From the IMG/VR virus record IMGVR_UViG_3300042386_000423, positions 1-24,246 of that record: DNA of 24,246 nucleotides, one strand, 5' to 3'. The translations under genes were made by a program, and so were the position numbers. Position 1 is the stretch's first letter; every line of letters begins with the position of its first letter. The stretch is from a virus. This document shows positions 8,537 to 15,945 of the stretch, one piece after another. The notes beneath the pieces were generated by a model. That model did no database searches and was not told the DNA's origin. It was given only the letters and a program-made list of their open reading frames with translations.

Positions 8537-9394
8537 ATGGAAGTTTACGAATTAGTAATCAAAGATGAAAAGAAGGACGGTGTTTTTGCCGTTTCGCTTG
8601 TTGAAAAACCTGCGATGGAAGAAAACTTTATCGCACTTTCAAAGGACTTTGTAGAATTAAAAGCGATTGACGAAAAGCGAATTGTTTTAGGTGCGGCGTT
8701 AATTCCTAATAAGAAAATTTACCGTAAAGACAAAGACAAAGAGTTTGAAATATTCTTTTCTGAAGCAACGGTAAAACGTGCGAGTGAGTTGGTGTTTATG
8801 CGAGGGCAACATCAAAACGCAACGGAGCAACACGCCGTTAAAGTTGACGGAATGACAATTGTTGAATCGTGGATTATTGAAGATGCCGAAATGGATAAAT
8901 CTAAATTATACGGTTTCGATTTACCAAAAGGAACGTGGATGATTGCAATGAAAGTTGACAACGACGAAACGTGGAAAAAAGTTAAAGACGGCGAATTAAA
9001 AGGATTCAGCATTGAGGGGTATTTCGCAGAACGTTACGAAATGAGCGCACGTGAAAAAGTAGCTGAATTGTTACGCAAAGAAATCAACTTAGAAACTTAT
9101 AACGACTATCCAGAACAAGCAACGGAAAATGCAAAGATAGCACTTCGTTGGGTTGAAGAAAACGGTTGGGGTGATTGTGGTACGGCAGTTGGAAAAGCAC
9201 GAGCGAATCAATTAGCGAACGGAGAAAATATTAGCCGTGACACGATTGCAAGAATGGCAAGTTTTGCACGTCATAAAGAAAATTCACAAAAGGAATTAGG
9301 GGACGGTTGCGGAAGATTGATGTGGCTTTGTTGGGGTGGCGATGCAGGGATTGAGTGGGCACAACGTAAATTAGAGCAAATAAATAAACAATAA
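8537..9394 (+). CDS. XkdF-like prohead maturation protease with extra C-terminal domain
   Basis: A 285-residue two-domain protein. Residues 1-165 match the XkdF pattern (putative phage serine peptidase): N-terminal SLVEKPAMEENFIALS, then TEQHAVKVDG with H99, IVESWIIEDAEMDK, KGTWMIAMKV and GELKGFSIEGYF with S158. H99 and S158 are the likely catalytic pair by analogy with capsid maturation proteases. Residues ~185-281 form a separate domain beginning YPEQATENAKIALRWVEENG, with TAVGKARANQLANGENISRD and CGRLMWLCWGGDAGIEWAQR. I recall such a domain in other phage proteins, but its function is unknown to me. The gene opens the head block and is followed by scaffold and capsid genes. AGTTTAATAG precedes the ATG. 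Confidence 0.78.
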   Translation: MEVYELVIKDEKKDGVFAVSLVEKPAMEENFIALSKDFVELKAIDEKRIVLGAALIPNKKIYRKDKDKEFEIFFSEATVKRASELVFMRGQHQNATEQHAVKVDGMTIVESWIIEDAEMDKSKLYGFDLPKGTWMIAMKVDNDETWKKVKDGELKGFSIEGYFAERYEMSAREKVAELLRKEINLETYNDYPEQATENAKIALRWVEENGWGDCGTAVGKARANQLANGENISRDTIARMASFARHKENSQKELGDGCGRLMWLCWGGDAGIEWAQRKLEQINKQ

Positions 9395-9398
9395 TAAA

Positions 9399-9779
9399 AT
9401 GAAAACAAGTTTAGAAATTATCAACAAGCTATCTGATAAAGAAGCGGTAAAGTTGGGAATGAATGTAGAGTTGGGTTTGTTGCAAGACGCAATGAAAATG
9501 ACTACAAGCGCGGATAATTCATTGAAATCAGCTAACGGAAAAGTGAATATAATTTTGGTTAAACAAAAAGAAGCAATTGACGCTTTAGGAGTTGCAAGTT
9601 CAGACAATCAAAAAGCATTGAACTTAGTAAATACCTTAATTAAAAACACTAAAGATTTAGGTTTACCAATTAGCGTAGAAAGTCAAAAAATGTTTGAAAA
9701 ATTATCAGCGAGAGCAAAAGAAATTCAAGCAGGAGTTGCAACATTAAAAGCGGTTAAAGTAGTACAAGTAAAAGGATAA
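9399..9779 (+). CDS. Hypothetical helical protein in the head gene cluster
   Basis: A 126-residue protein, nearly all alpha-helical by composition, without cysteine, tryptophan or a membrane segment. The N-terminus is MKTSLEIINKLSDKEAVKLG. It starts four bases after the protease stop and is followed two bases later by the Cys-rich small gene. Its helical, heptad-like pattern (NSLKSANGKV, then VKQKEAIDAL) would suit a small scaffold or an inner-head protein. I do not recognise the family, and the role is positional inference. Confidence 0.65.
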   Translation: MKTSLEIINKLSDKEAVKLGMNVELGLLQDAMKMTTSADNSLKSANGKVNIILVKQKEAIDALGVASSDNQKALNLVNTLIKNTKDLGLPISVESQKMFEKLSARAKEIQAGVATLKAVKVVQVKG

Positions 9780-9780
9780 C

Positions 9781-9960
9781 ATGCCAACAAAAACAACATC
9801 ACCAAAAGGAGGAAAACGTGGTTGCTTATGCAAAGACGGTAAGTATCGAAAAGAATGTTGTGAGGGCGAATTATCACAACAAGGCATCGGTTCAACAGTA
9901 AGCGGTGGAACGCAAATTGTAATCAATCCGACTCAAAACACAACGGTAATAATTCGCTAG
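9781..9960 (+). CDS. Small Cys-rich conserved protein (CxC...CC)
   Basis: A 59-residue ORF from ATG 9781 to TAG 9958-9960. The core GKRGCLCKDGKYRKECCEGE holds four cysteines (15, 17, 26, 27), followed by LSQQGIG and a Thr/Asn-rich tail. I recall this Cys core in many very small proteins of Bacteroidetes phages and prophages next to capsid genes, which supports it as a real gene. The pattern suggests a single small metal-binding knuckle. Function is unknown. It sits two bases after the upstream stop and 47 bases before the scaffold start. Confidence 0.75.
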   Translation: MPTKTTSPKGGKRGCLCKDGKYRKECCEGELSQQGIGSTVSGGTQIVINPTQNTTVIIR

Positions 9961-10007
9961 AATGCAACAGAACAAAAACAGAATAGTTTAATTAAAAAAA
10001 AAGTCAA

Positions 10008-10535
10008 ATGAATTATAAAGAAATTGTAAAAAAGATTTGTGTTGCTTTGAATATCGAAGTGAAATTGGAGCAAATGAAACTTAACGATGGTGTTACGGTA
10101 ATCGAAGCGGATAGCTTTGAAGCTAATAACGAAATTTTTGTAGTAACGGAAGACGACCAAAGAATTCCTTTACCCGTTGGAGAATACGTTGTTGAAAACG
10201 GAATGCTTTTAGTTGTTACTCAAGAGGGTGTAATTGCTGAAATCAAAGAACAAGAAGCACCAGAAGAAGTTGAAGAACCAGAAGAAGAAATGAAAAAAGA
10301 CGAAGAAAAAATGATTGAAAAATCAGCGGTTAAAAAAACAGTTGAATCAATGGTTAAAGAAACGTTCTTTTCAGAATACGAAGCGTTGAAATCTGAAAAC
10401 GAAGCATTGAAAACACAGTTGGCACAAATGGAAGAGCCGAAAGCAATTGTTCACAATCCAGAGCCAACGGAAAAGATTAAGGTAGAAGCACCTAAAAGCA
10501 CAAGAGATTTAGTAATGAAATTTATAAACCAATAA
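10008..10535 (+). CDS. Capsid scaffolding-like protein
   Basis: A 175-residue acidic protein. Residues 1-80 form a beta-like domain (LNDGVTVIEADSFEANNEIF, then IPLPVGEYVVENGMLLVV). Residues ~84-105 are a Glu/Lys-rich linker, and 105-145 a coiled coil (EYEALKSENEALKTQLAQME). The last part ends STRDLVMKFINQ. This layout and its place just before the decoration and capsid genes fit an internal scaffold that is removed or cleaved on head maturation. The assignment is by architecture and resemblance to Bacteroidetes phage scaffold-position proteins, not by a catalytic motif. Confidence 0.7.
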   Translation: MNYKEIVKKICVALNIEVKLEQMKLNDGVTVIEADSFEANNEIFVVTEDDQRIPLPVGEYVVENGMLLVVTQEGVIAEIKEQEAPEEVEEPEEEMKKDEEKMIEKSAVKKTVESMVKETFFSEYEALKSENEALKTQLAQMEEPKAIVHNPEPTEKIKVEAPKSTRDLVMKFINQ

Positions 10536-10539
10536 GAAA

Positions 10540-10962
10540 ATGAGCACAACTTATTTAGCAGTAACCAACGACACAGAACGTCAATTGGCAAACGTTGAAG
10601 CCGTAACGGTAGCAACAACTTTAACCGCAGAGGATAGCGGAAAAGTATTAATATTAAAAGCAGCAGCAGGAGCGCAAATCACTTTGCCTGCAGTAGCAAC
10701 ATCAGCAGGTTTACGATTTAAGTTTATCGTAGGTCAATTGTTTGCGACTACAGATTGGACGGTAAAAGCGGCTACAAATGTTATTGAAGGAAGCGTTTTA
10801 GTTAACGGAGCGCACGTTGCAGGAGTTGACGAAAACACAATTTCTTTCGTGGCGTCAGCAGAATCAATCGGAGACTTCGCAGAATTAGTTTGTGACGGTA
10901 CAAATTGGTATGTAAACGGTTCAGGTGTTACAGCGGGTTCAATCACTTTAACAGCAGTTTAA
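10540..10962 (+). CDS. Head decoration-like structural protein
   Basis: A 140-residue Ala/Thr/Val-rich, beta-type protein. It carries LTAEDSGKVLILKAAAGAQI, the TLPAV turn and the conserved end FVASAESIGDFAELVCDGTN followed by WYVNGSG. This pattern is frequent in small phage structural proteins next to the major capsid gene, where decoration proteins that stabilise the expanded shell are found. The same fold also occurs in tail-associated modules, so capsid decoration is the likelier reading but not certain. The ATG lies four bases after the scaffold stop. Confidence 0.65.
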   Translation: MSTTYLAVTNDTERQLANVEAVTVATTLTAEDSGKVLILKAAAGAQITLPAVATSAGLRFKFIVGQLFATTDWTVKAATNVIEGSVLVNGAHVAGVDENTISFVASAESIGDFAELVCDGTNWYVNGSGVTAGSITLTAV

Positions 10963-10984
10963 TAATTAAAAACATTTATAAAAA

Positions 10985-11944
10985 ATGAGTACTACAACAT
11001 CAATTACAACTACTTACGCTGGCGAGTTCGCGGGTAAGTATATTGCAGCGGCTTTATTGCCTGCACCAACTTTGGCAAGTAATTTAATTACTATTATGCC
11101 AAACGTTAAGTTTAAGTCAGTAATGAAAAGACTTGCAACTGACAAACTTTTATCAAACGCTTCATGCGACTTTAATCCTGCAGGAACGATTACTTTAACA
11201 GAAAGAGTAATCCAACCGAAAGAGTTACAAGTTAACCGACAATTGTGTAAAACAACTTTCAGAAATGATTGGGACGCAATCGAAATGGGTTATTCAGCAT
11301 TTGACGTTATGCCGAAATCGTTTACTGATTTCTTGTTGGCACAATACGCAGAAAAGGTAGCTTCAGAAAACGAAGTAAACATCTGGAGAGGTGTTGCATC
11401 TAATAACGGAGAGTTTGACGGATTCACTACTTTGTTAGCTTTAGACCCTGCTTTACCAACAGCGCAAGAACTTGCTTTAGTAGGTGGTGGTTTGTTATCA
11501 ACTAACGTAATTGCAGAAATCGGAAAAGTACTTGACGCTACTCCATTAGCAGTTTCAGCACGTGAGGATTTTCATATCTACGTTTCTACAAACGTATTTA
11601 GATTATACGTTCGTGCATTAGGTGGTTTCGCAACTAACTTAGGAGCAAATGGTATTGACGGAAAGGGGTCAATGTGGTTTAACGGTGGCGCAATCCTACC
11701 TTTCGAGGGTGTTAAATTAGCACACGCACCAGGTTTACCTGCTTCAACAATGATTGCAACAACGAAAGAAAATTTAGTGTTCGGTACTGGTTTAATGAAC
11801 GATTCACAAGAAGTTAGAATCATTGATACTTCGGAAACTATTGGTGACCAAAATATCAGAATCGTTATGAGAATGACGGCAGGTGTTCAATACGGAATCG
11901 TTGAGGACATCGTTACATACAATGTTACTAACTCAGTAAACTAA
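10985..11944 (+). CDS. Major capsid protein
   Basis: A 319-residue protein resembling the HK97-fold major capsid family of Bacteroidetes siphophages. Recognisable stretches are YAGEFAGKYIAAALLPAPTL at the N-terminus, CDFNPAGTITLTERVIQPKE, the FRNDWDAIEMGYSAFDVMPK block, NIWRGVASNNGEFDGFTTLL, VRALGGFATNLGANG and VRIVMRMTAGVQYGI near the end. There is no long delta domain, consistent with a separate scaffold gene upstream. It forms the shell of the head. It is followed after six bases by the tail-tube-like gene, and both lie before a strong terminator, which fits high expression of this block. Confidence 0.88.
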   Translation: MSTTTSITTTYAGEFAGKYIAAALLPAPTLASNLITIMPNVKFKSVMKRLATDKLLSNASCDFNPAGTITLTERVIQPKELQVNRQLCKTTFRNDWDAIEMGYSAFDVMPKSFTDFLLAQYAEKVASENEVNIWRGVASNNGEFDGFTTLLALDPALPTAQELALVGGGLLSTNVIAEIGKVLDATPLAVSAREDFHIYVSTNVFRLYVRALGGFATNLGANGIDGKGSMWFNGGAILPFEGVKLAHAPGLPASTMIATTKENLVFGTGLMNDSQEVRIIDTSETIGDQNIRIVMRMTAGVQYGIVEDIVTYNVTNSVN

Positions 11945-11950
11945 GAACTT

Positions 11951-12508
11951 ATGTGCGACTTAGCTAACGGAAGACAAGAAGTTTGTAAGGACACAATCGG
12001 TGGATTAGAAGCTGTATATTTCATCAACTACGGGGATTTCAACCCCGAGGTTGATGTAAGTTATTCAGCAACGGCAGGTGAGGGAGATATTATCACAGCG
12101 ATTGCAAACGTTACAGCTTGTTTCAGATTTCAATTAAAAGGAGCAAATAGCTACCAAGAAACTATCACTTCAGATAGAAACAACGGTACTACGTTCTTTC
12201 AGCAAGAACTTACTATCACGCTTAAAAAACAAGATGCAAACAGCCAAAAAATAGTTAAATTATTAGCTTACGGCAGACCGCATATTATTGTTAGAGGGCG
12301 TGACAATACCTACAGAATCGCAGGACTTAAAAGAGGAATGGATTTAACTGCGGGTACTATCGGAATGGGAACGGAAGCAGGCGACTTGAATGGTTATACT
12401 TTGACATTTACGGGAATGGAAGCATTGCCAGCTAATTTCATTAATTGTTCAACGGAAGCAGGTTTATTAACTGACTTAACGGCTTTAGCTTCTTTCACAA
12501 CATCTTAG
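11951..12508 (+). CDS. Putative major tail (tube) protein
   Basis: A 185-residue beta-rich protein beginning MCDLANGRQEVCKDTIGGLE with AVYFINYGDF. The centre has NNGTTFFQQELTITLKKQDA and KLLAYGRPHIIVRGRDNTYR, and the end GDLNGYTLTFTGMEALPANF. I recall this set in Bacteroidetes phages directly downstream of the capsid gene. The domain pattern (one protein per ring subunit, closing with a 'YTLTFTGME..PA' strand) fits tail tube proteins. A head-tail connector is the alternative. It is the last gene before the terminator at 12533-12563. A GC-rich hairpin lies within its first 110 bases. Confidence 0.65.
   Translation: MCDLANGRQEVCKDTIGGLEAVYFINYGDFNPEVDVSYSATAGEGDIITAIANVTACFRFQLKGANSYQETITSDRNNGTTFFQQELTITLKKQDANSQKIVKLLAYGRPHIIVRGRDNTYRIAGLKRGMDLTAGTIGMGTEAGDLNGYTLTFTGMEALPANFINCSTEAGLLTDLTALASFTTS
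12022..12056 (+). repeat. Long imperfect hairpin inside the tail-tube gene
   Basis: CATCAAC (12022-12028) pairs with GTTGATG (12050-12056), and CGGGG (12031-12035) pairs with CCCCG (12043-12047), separated by a 2x2 internal loop and closed by a 7-base loop. GGGG/CCCC blocks are rare in this AT-rich sequence. It may be a regulatory or processing structure on the capsid-tail mRNA, or a chance result of the codons used. Confidence 0.5.
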
Positions 12509-12532
12509 AATTTTGTTTGATTGTCTCCATAG

Positions 12533-12563
12533 AAAGGGGTTGCAGAAATGTAACCCTTTTTTT
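12533..12563 (+). terminator. Intrinsic terminator after the capsid / tail tube block
   Basis: A 12-pair stem (AAAGGGGTTGCA with TGTAACCCTTTT, two G-U pairs) is capped by a GAAA tetraloop and followed by a T run continuing to 12563. It lies 24 bases after the tail-tube stop and separates the highly expressed capsid block from the portal block. Confidence 0.9.
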
Positions 12564-12598
12564 ATGCAACAGTTTTCTACTTTAATAGTTTTATAAAT

Positions 12599-12904
12599 AT
12601 GAATGTTTTACAAGTAAGTGCATCGAGTCAAATATTAAAATGTGCGCCACGTAGCACAACGATAACAAGTATTGTAGTAATCGACCAAGAAGCAGGAACA
12701 AGCGCAACTATTAACACACCCACGATAATTGACTACGGTTATTATATCGGAGTACAAGCGGTGTATTCTTTAAAAGCAGGTCGTTTCTACATCGTGCAAC
12801 TTTACAACCTTACTACCTTTTTAGGTAGTGAGCAGGTTTGGTGTTATAAAGCAAGTTTGCAAACTGACGAACATTCATCTAATAATGATTTTGTAATGCT
12901 ATGA
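12599..12904 (+). CDS. Small structural-type hypothetical protein
   Basis: A 101-residue beta-type protein with no recognised motif. It begins MNVLQVSASSQILKCAPRST and contains YYIGVQAVYSLKAGRFYIVQ followed by LYNLTTFLGSEQVWCYKASL. The last residues overlap the portal start by four bases (ATGA), so the two are coupled. It lies 36 bases after the terminator and is the first gene of the portal block; no TAnnTTTG promoter is visible in the gap, so read-through or an unusual promoter must serve it. Small beta proteins in this position may be minor tail or head proteins, but this is not shown. Confidence 0.65.
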   Translation: MNVLQVSASSQILKCAPRSTTITSIVVIDQEAGTSATINTPTIIDYGYYIGVQAVYSLKAGRFYIVQLYNLTTFLGSEQVWCYKASLQTDEHSSNNDFVML

Positions 12905-14679
12905 ATATAGACGTAATAAATTTGGCGCAATACGAAGCACCGCAAATAATAGAATCTAAACAAAAAGGTTATGTAACTTTTGGAGAAAACAATAGTTACT
13001 TTCAATTTCTTATTGACCGTTATAGAAAGAGCGCAACTAATCAATCCATTATAAACAACGTTACACGTTTGATGTATGGAAAAGGATTAGGAGTAATTGA
13101 TGCGAGCCGTAAACCTGCTGAATACGCACAAGTAATGGCTTTGTTTAATAAGGATTGTTTAAGAAAACTTTGCTTTGATTTAAAAACATTAGGGCAATGC
13201 GCTATTCAAGTACACTACAACGATAAACACGATAAAATATTAAAGGCATTTCACATTGATATGAACCTTTTGGCGCCTGAAAAATGCGATGACGAGGGGA
13301 AAATTAACAATTGGTATTATTCAAATAATTGGGAAGATATTAAGAAATTTCCACCTAAGAAATTTGCTACATTTAAAAGTTCAAATGATAAAGTAGAGAT
13401 ATTAGTTATTAGACCTTATGCAATTGGAATGAAGTATTTTTCTTTGCCCGATTACGTAGCAGGAACGTCTTATGCGCTATTAGAAGAAGAAGTAAGCGAT
13501 TACCTTATTAACGAGGTTCAAAACGGATTTAGCGGTACGAAAGTAGTAAATTTCAACAACGGACAACCTGACATTGAAACGCAAAATTTATTACAATCAC
13601 AAATTAAAAACAAGCTAACGGGTAGTAAAGGACAAAGAGTAATCGTTGGATTCAACAACAACAAAGAAACGGCAACAACGGTTGATGATATTCCTTTGAA
13701 CGATGCGCCAGAACATTATCAATATCTTTCAACTGAATGCGAGCGCAAAATAATGGTTTCGCATTCTATTACAAGCGGTTTGTTATTAGGATTAGGAAGT
13801 GCTAACGGTTTCGGAAGTAATGCAGACGAATTGAAAAATGCTTTTGTATTGTTCGATAATATGGTTATTAGACCGTTACAGCAACTTTTGATTGATGGAT
13901 TAGAACAAATAACATCTTTCAACGGAAACACCGCTAAATTGTTCTTTAAGACGTTACAACCTTTGGAGTTTACGGATTTAGAAAACGTACAATCGAGCGA
14001 AGATAAACAAGAAGAAACGGGAACGGAATTGAGTAAAGTTAACACGGAATTAGAAGAAATTTTAGCACGTGTAGATAGTGAACAATTAGGAGACGGTTGG
14101 GTAATGGTTGACGAAAGAGAAATTGAAGAAGACGATAGCGATTTAGATTTAGAATTGATTGAAGCAGAAAAGAAATTAGAGCCTAAAACAACGATTTTAA
14201 GCGCACTTATTAACCTTATTCAAACTGGTAATGCAAGACCTGATTTAAAGAGTTCACAAGATAAAAAAGTTGGGGATTTAAAGTATTTTAAAGTACGTTA
14301 TAAATATACTGGAAATAAAAACCCTGAAAGAGCATTTTGTAAAGCAATGATGGCACGTGAAGAACGTTTATTTAGAAAAGAAGATATTGAAGAAATGAGC
14401 AGACGTTCTGTTAATCCAGGTTTCGGAGAATTTGGAGCAAACGTTTACGACATCTTTAAATTTAAAGGCGGTGCAAGATGCCACCACAAATTTGCAAGGG
14501 TAACGTTTATGTTAGATTTAAACGCTATTGAAGATGGTTATAAGAAAGTAGGAACACGTGAGGCGGAAGTAAAAGGTTATAAAGTTACAAACCCTTACCA
14601 AGTTTCTTTTTACCCTAATAATTTACCTTTAAAAGGTTTTAGCCCAAGAAATAAAAACCTACCAAAAGACGTACAATAA
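12901..14679 (+). CDS. Portal protein with C-terminal head-morphogenesis-like domain
   Basis: A 592-residue protein. Residues ~1-390 have portal features: N-terminal FGENNSYFQFLIDRYRKSAT, LMYGKGLGV, ITSGLLLGLGSANGFGSNAD and a long helix (FVLFDNMVIRPLQQLLIDGL). The portal is the dodecameric DNA gate of the head and the docking site for terminase and tail. After an acidic linker (~375-430) comes a distinct domain (~458-535) with RAFCKAMMAREERLF (C480), VNPGFGEFGANVYDIFKFKG and GARCHHKFARVTFM (C527, H528, H529). Its FC...CHH pattern recalls the C-terminal part of MuF/SPP1 gp7-like minor head proteins; that match is inference. It lies downstream of the capsid gene, away from terL. Confidence 0.82.
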   Translation: MNIDVINLAQYEAPQIIESKQKGYVTFGENNSYFQFLIDRYRKSATNQSIINNVTRLMYGKGLGVIDASRKPAEYAQVMALFNKDCLRKLCFDLKTLGQCAIQVHYNDKHDKILKAFHIDMNLLAPEKCDDEGKINNWYYSNNWEDIKKFPPKKFATFKSSNDKVEILVIRPYAIGMKYFSLPDYVAGTSYALLEEEVSDYLINEVQNGFSGTKVVNFNNGQPDIETQNLLQSQIKNKLTGSKGQRVIVGFNNNKETATTVDDIPLNDAPEHYQYLSTECERKIMVSHSITSGLLLGLGSANGFGSNADELKNAFVLFDNMVIRPLQQLLIDGLEQITSFNGNTAKLFFKTLQPLEFTDLENVQSSEDKQEETGTELSKVNTELEEILARVDSEQLGDGWVMVDEREIEEDDSDLDLELIEAEKKLEPKTTILSALINLIQTGNARPDLKSSQDKKVGDLKYFKVRYKYTGNKNPERAFCKAMMAREERLFRKEDIEEMSRRSVNPGFGEFGANVYDIFKFKGGARCHHKFARVTFMLDLNAIEDGYKKVGTREAEVKGYKVTNPYQVSFYPNNLPLKGFSPRNKNLPKDVQ

Positions 14680-15179
14680 TGGCAGAAGCACTAATTATAA
14701 CAAGGGATGACGTGGTTAAATTCACGTCTTTAAACGGAAACGTTGACCCAGATAAGTTTATTCAATATATTAAAATTGCTCAAGATATTCACGTTCAAAA
14801 GTATTTAGGAACGGATTTACTTGAAAAAATAAAAGCGGATATTATAGCGAATACTTTAGGAGGTAACTATTTGACTTTAGTAAACACGTATATTAAACCA
14901 ATGTTGATTCACTGGGCAATGGTTGAATATTTACCTTATTCAGCATACACGATAGGTAACAAAGGTGTTTATAAACACAACGCAGAACAAAGCGAAAACA
15001 TCGACCGTTTAGAATTATCTTTATTGATTGATAAACAAACGCAAACGGCAAACCATTACAGCAGTAGATTTGTTGACTATATGTGTTTTAATCAAGCGTT
15101 ATTCCCTGAATATAACAGCAACAGCAACGGTGACATTTATCCGAGTTCAGATACTAACTTTACTAATTGGGTTCTATGA
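14679..15179 (+). CDS. Head-tail connector (DUF6712-like)
   Basis: A 166-residue mostly helical protein immediately after the portal, sharing one base with its stop. The pattern ITRDDVVKFTSLNGNVDPDK, IQYIKIAQDIHVQKYLGTDL, then YIKPMLIHWAMVEYLPYSAY and NKGVYKHNAEQSE is that of Bacteroidetes phage connector proteins that sit beneath the portal (gp6-like adaptors). It would form the ring joining portal to tail. No membrane or enzymatic features. The TGA overlaps the ATG of a tiny basic gene. Confidence 0.75.
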   Translation: MAEALIITRDDVVKFTSLNGNVDPDKFIQYIKIAQDIHVQKYLGTDLLEKIKADIIANTLGGNYLTLVNTYIKPMLIHWAMVEYLPYSAYTIGNKGVYKHNAEQSENIDRLELSLLIDKQTQTANHYSSRFVDYMCFNQALFPEYNSNSNGDIYPSSDTNFTNWVL

Positions 15180-15262
15180 AAAAGCGGTCAAAAAAGAATA
15201 TTGAAAAATTAATGGTTTTCCTTCAACAAATCGAACAAGAAAAACCAAAGGAAAAGAAATGA
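15176..15262 (+). CDS. 28-residue Lys-rich microprotein
   Basis: A very short frame with ATGA overlaps at both ends: its ATG overlaps the connector stop, and its TGA overlaps the next ATG. That exact fit is the main evidence that it is translated. The product starts MKKRSKKNIEKLMVFLQQIE and ends in KPKEKK, a basic amphipathic helix. Function is unknown. It may simply be a coupling ORF that carries ribosomes to the next gene, or a small connector accessory protein. Confidence 0.5.
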   Translation: MKKRSKKNIEKLMVFLQQIEQEKPKEKK

Positions 15263-15945
15263 GTTACTTCAAAATACTTGACACACTTAGAGCGCAGTTA
15301 CAAGCGACCAACTTAATTGCTACAATTACGGACGGGCAAATTAGTGATATTGATTTAGCTAAACAAACTATTTTTCCGTTAGCGCATATTATCATTAATT
15401 CAGCAAGTATTGAAGGGAAAATGCAACGCTTTAATATTACTGTTTTAGCAATGGATATTTTGGACAGTAAGGAAAAATACGACCTTGAACCGTCTATAAT
15501 GAACGCAATGTTGCAGGCGTTAAACCGAGTTCACGACATAATGAAAAGAGGGGACTTGAATCCTGACTATATTATGATGGACGGAGATGCAACCTTAGAA
15601 CCGTTTACAGATAGATTTGAGAATAAATTAGCAGGGTGGGCGATGACATTCGATGTTATTATGCCGTCCGATATGACTATTTGTGATACTGGTTTTACAA
15701 GTGGTTGCCCAAATGTAACGGTAACGGATGGTGGGAGTTCGGTACAAGTTTTAGCAGGTGGCACTTACACTTGTTCTGGTGGAGCGGTTGTTGTAAGTAA
15801 TTCAAACGATAGCTATTTAGTAACGACAAGTGCAAATTTAGAATTACCAAATACAACAGTAAATGTTTACGTTGACGGCATTTTGAATCAAACGGGAACG
15901 ATTATAACACTTGACCCTAATTCAGTAATAAATATCACAGCATGA
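15259..15945 (+). CDS. Tail terminator-like protein with C-terminal beta extension
   Basis: A 228-residue protein in two parts. Residues 1-140 have the pattern of Bacteroidetes phage tail terminator/completion proteins: MSYFKILDTLRAQLQATNLI, the DLAKQTIFPLAHIIINSASI block, LAMDILDSKEKYD and DRFENKLAGWAMTFDVIMPS. Such proteins cap the tail tube at the head end. Residues ~142-228 are a Ser/Thr/Gly-rich beta segment with three Cys (CDTGFTSGCPN and TYTCSGG), looking like a repeat or adhesion domain, which is unusual for a terminator. It is coupled to both neighbours by ATGA overlaps. Confidence 0.65.
   Translation: MSYFKILDTLRAQLQATNLIATITDGQISDIDLAKQTIFPLAHIIINSASIEGKMQRFNITVLAMDILDSKEKYDLEPSIMNAMLQALNRVHDIMKRGDLNPDYIMMDGDATLEPFTDRFENKLAGWAMTFDVIMPSDMTICDTGFTSGCPNVTVTDGGSSVQVLAGGTYTCSGGAVVVSNSNDSYLVTTSANLELPNTTVNVYVDGILNQTGTIITLDPNSVINITA

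Noticed and set aside
13719-14045. 108-residue minus-strand open frame opposite the portal
   Set aside because: It lies wholly inside the portal coding region, has no start context or neighbour on that strand, and its composition is that of a reverse-strand shadow. All other minus-strand frames in the window are similar.
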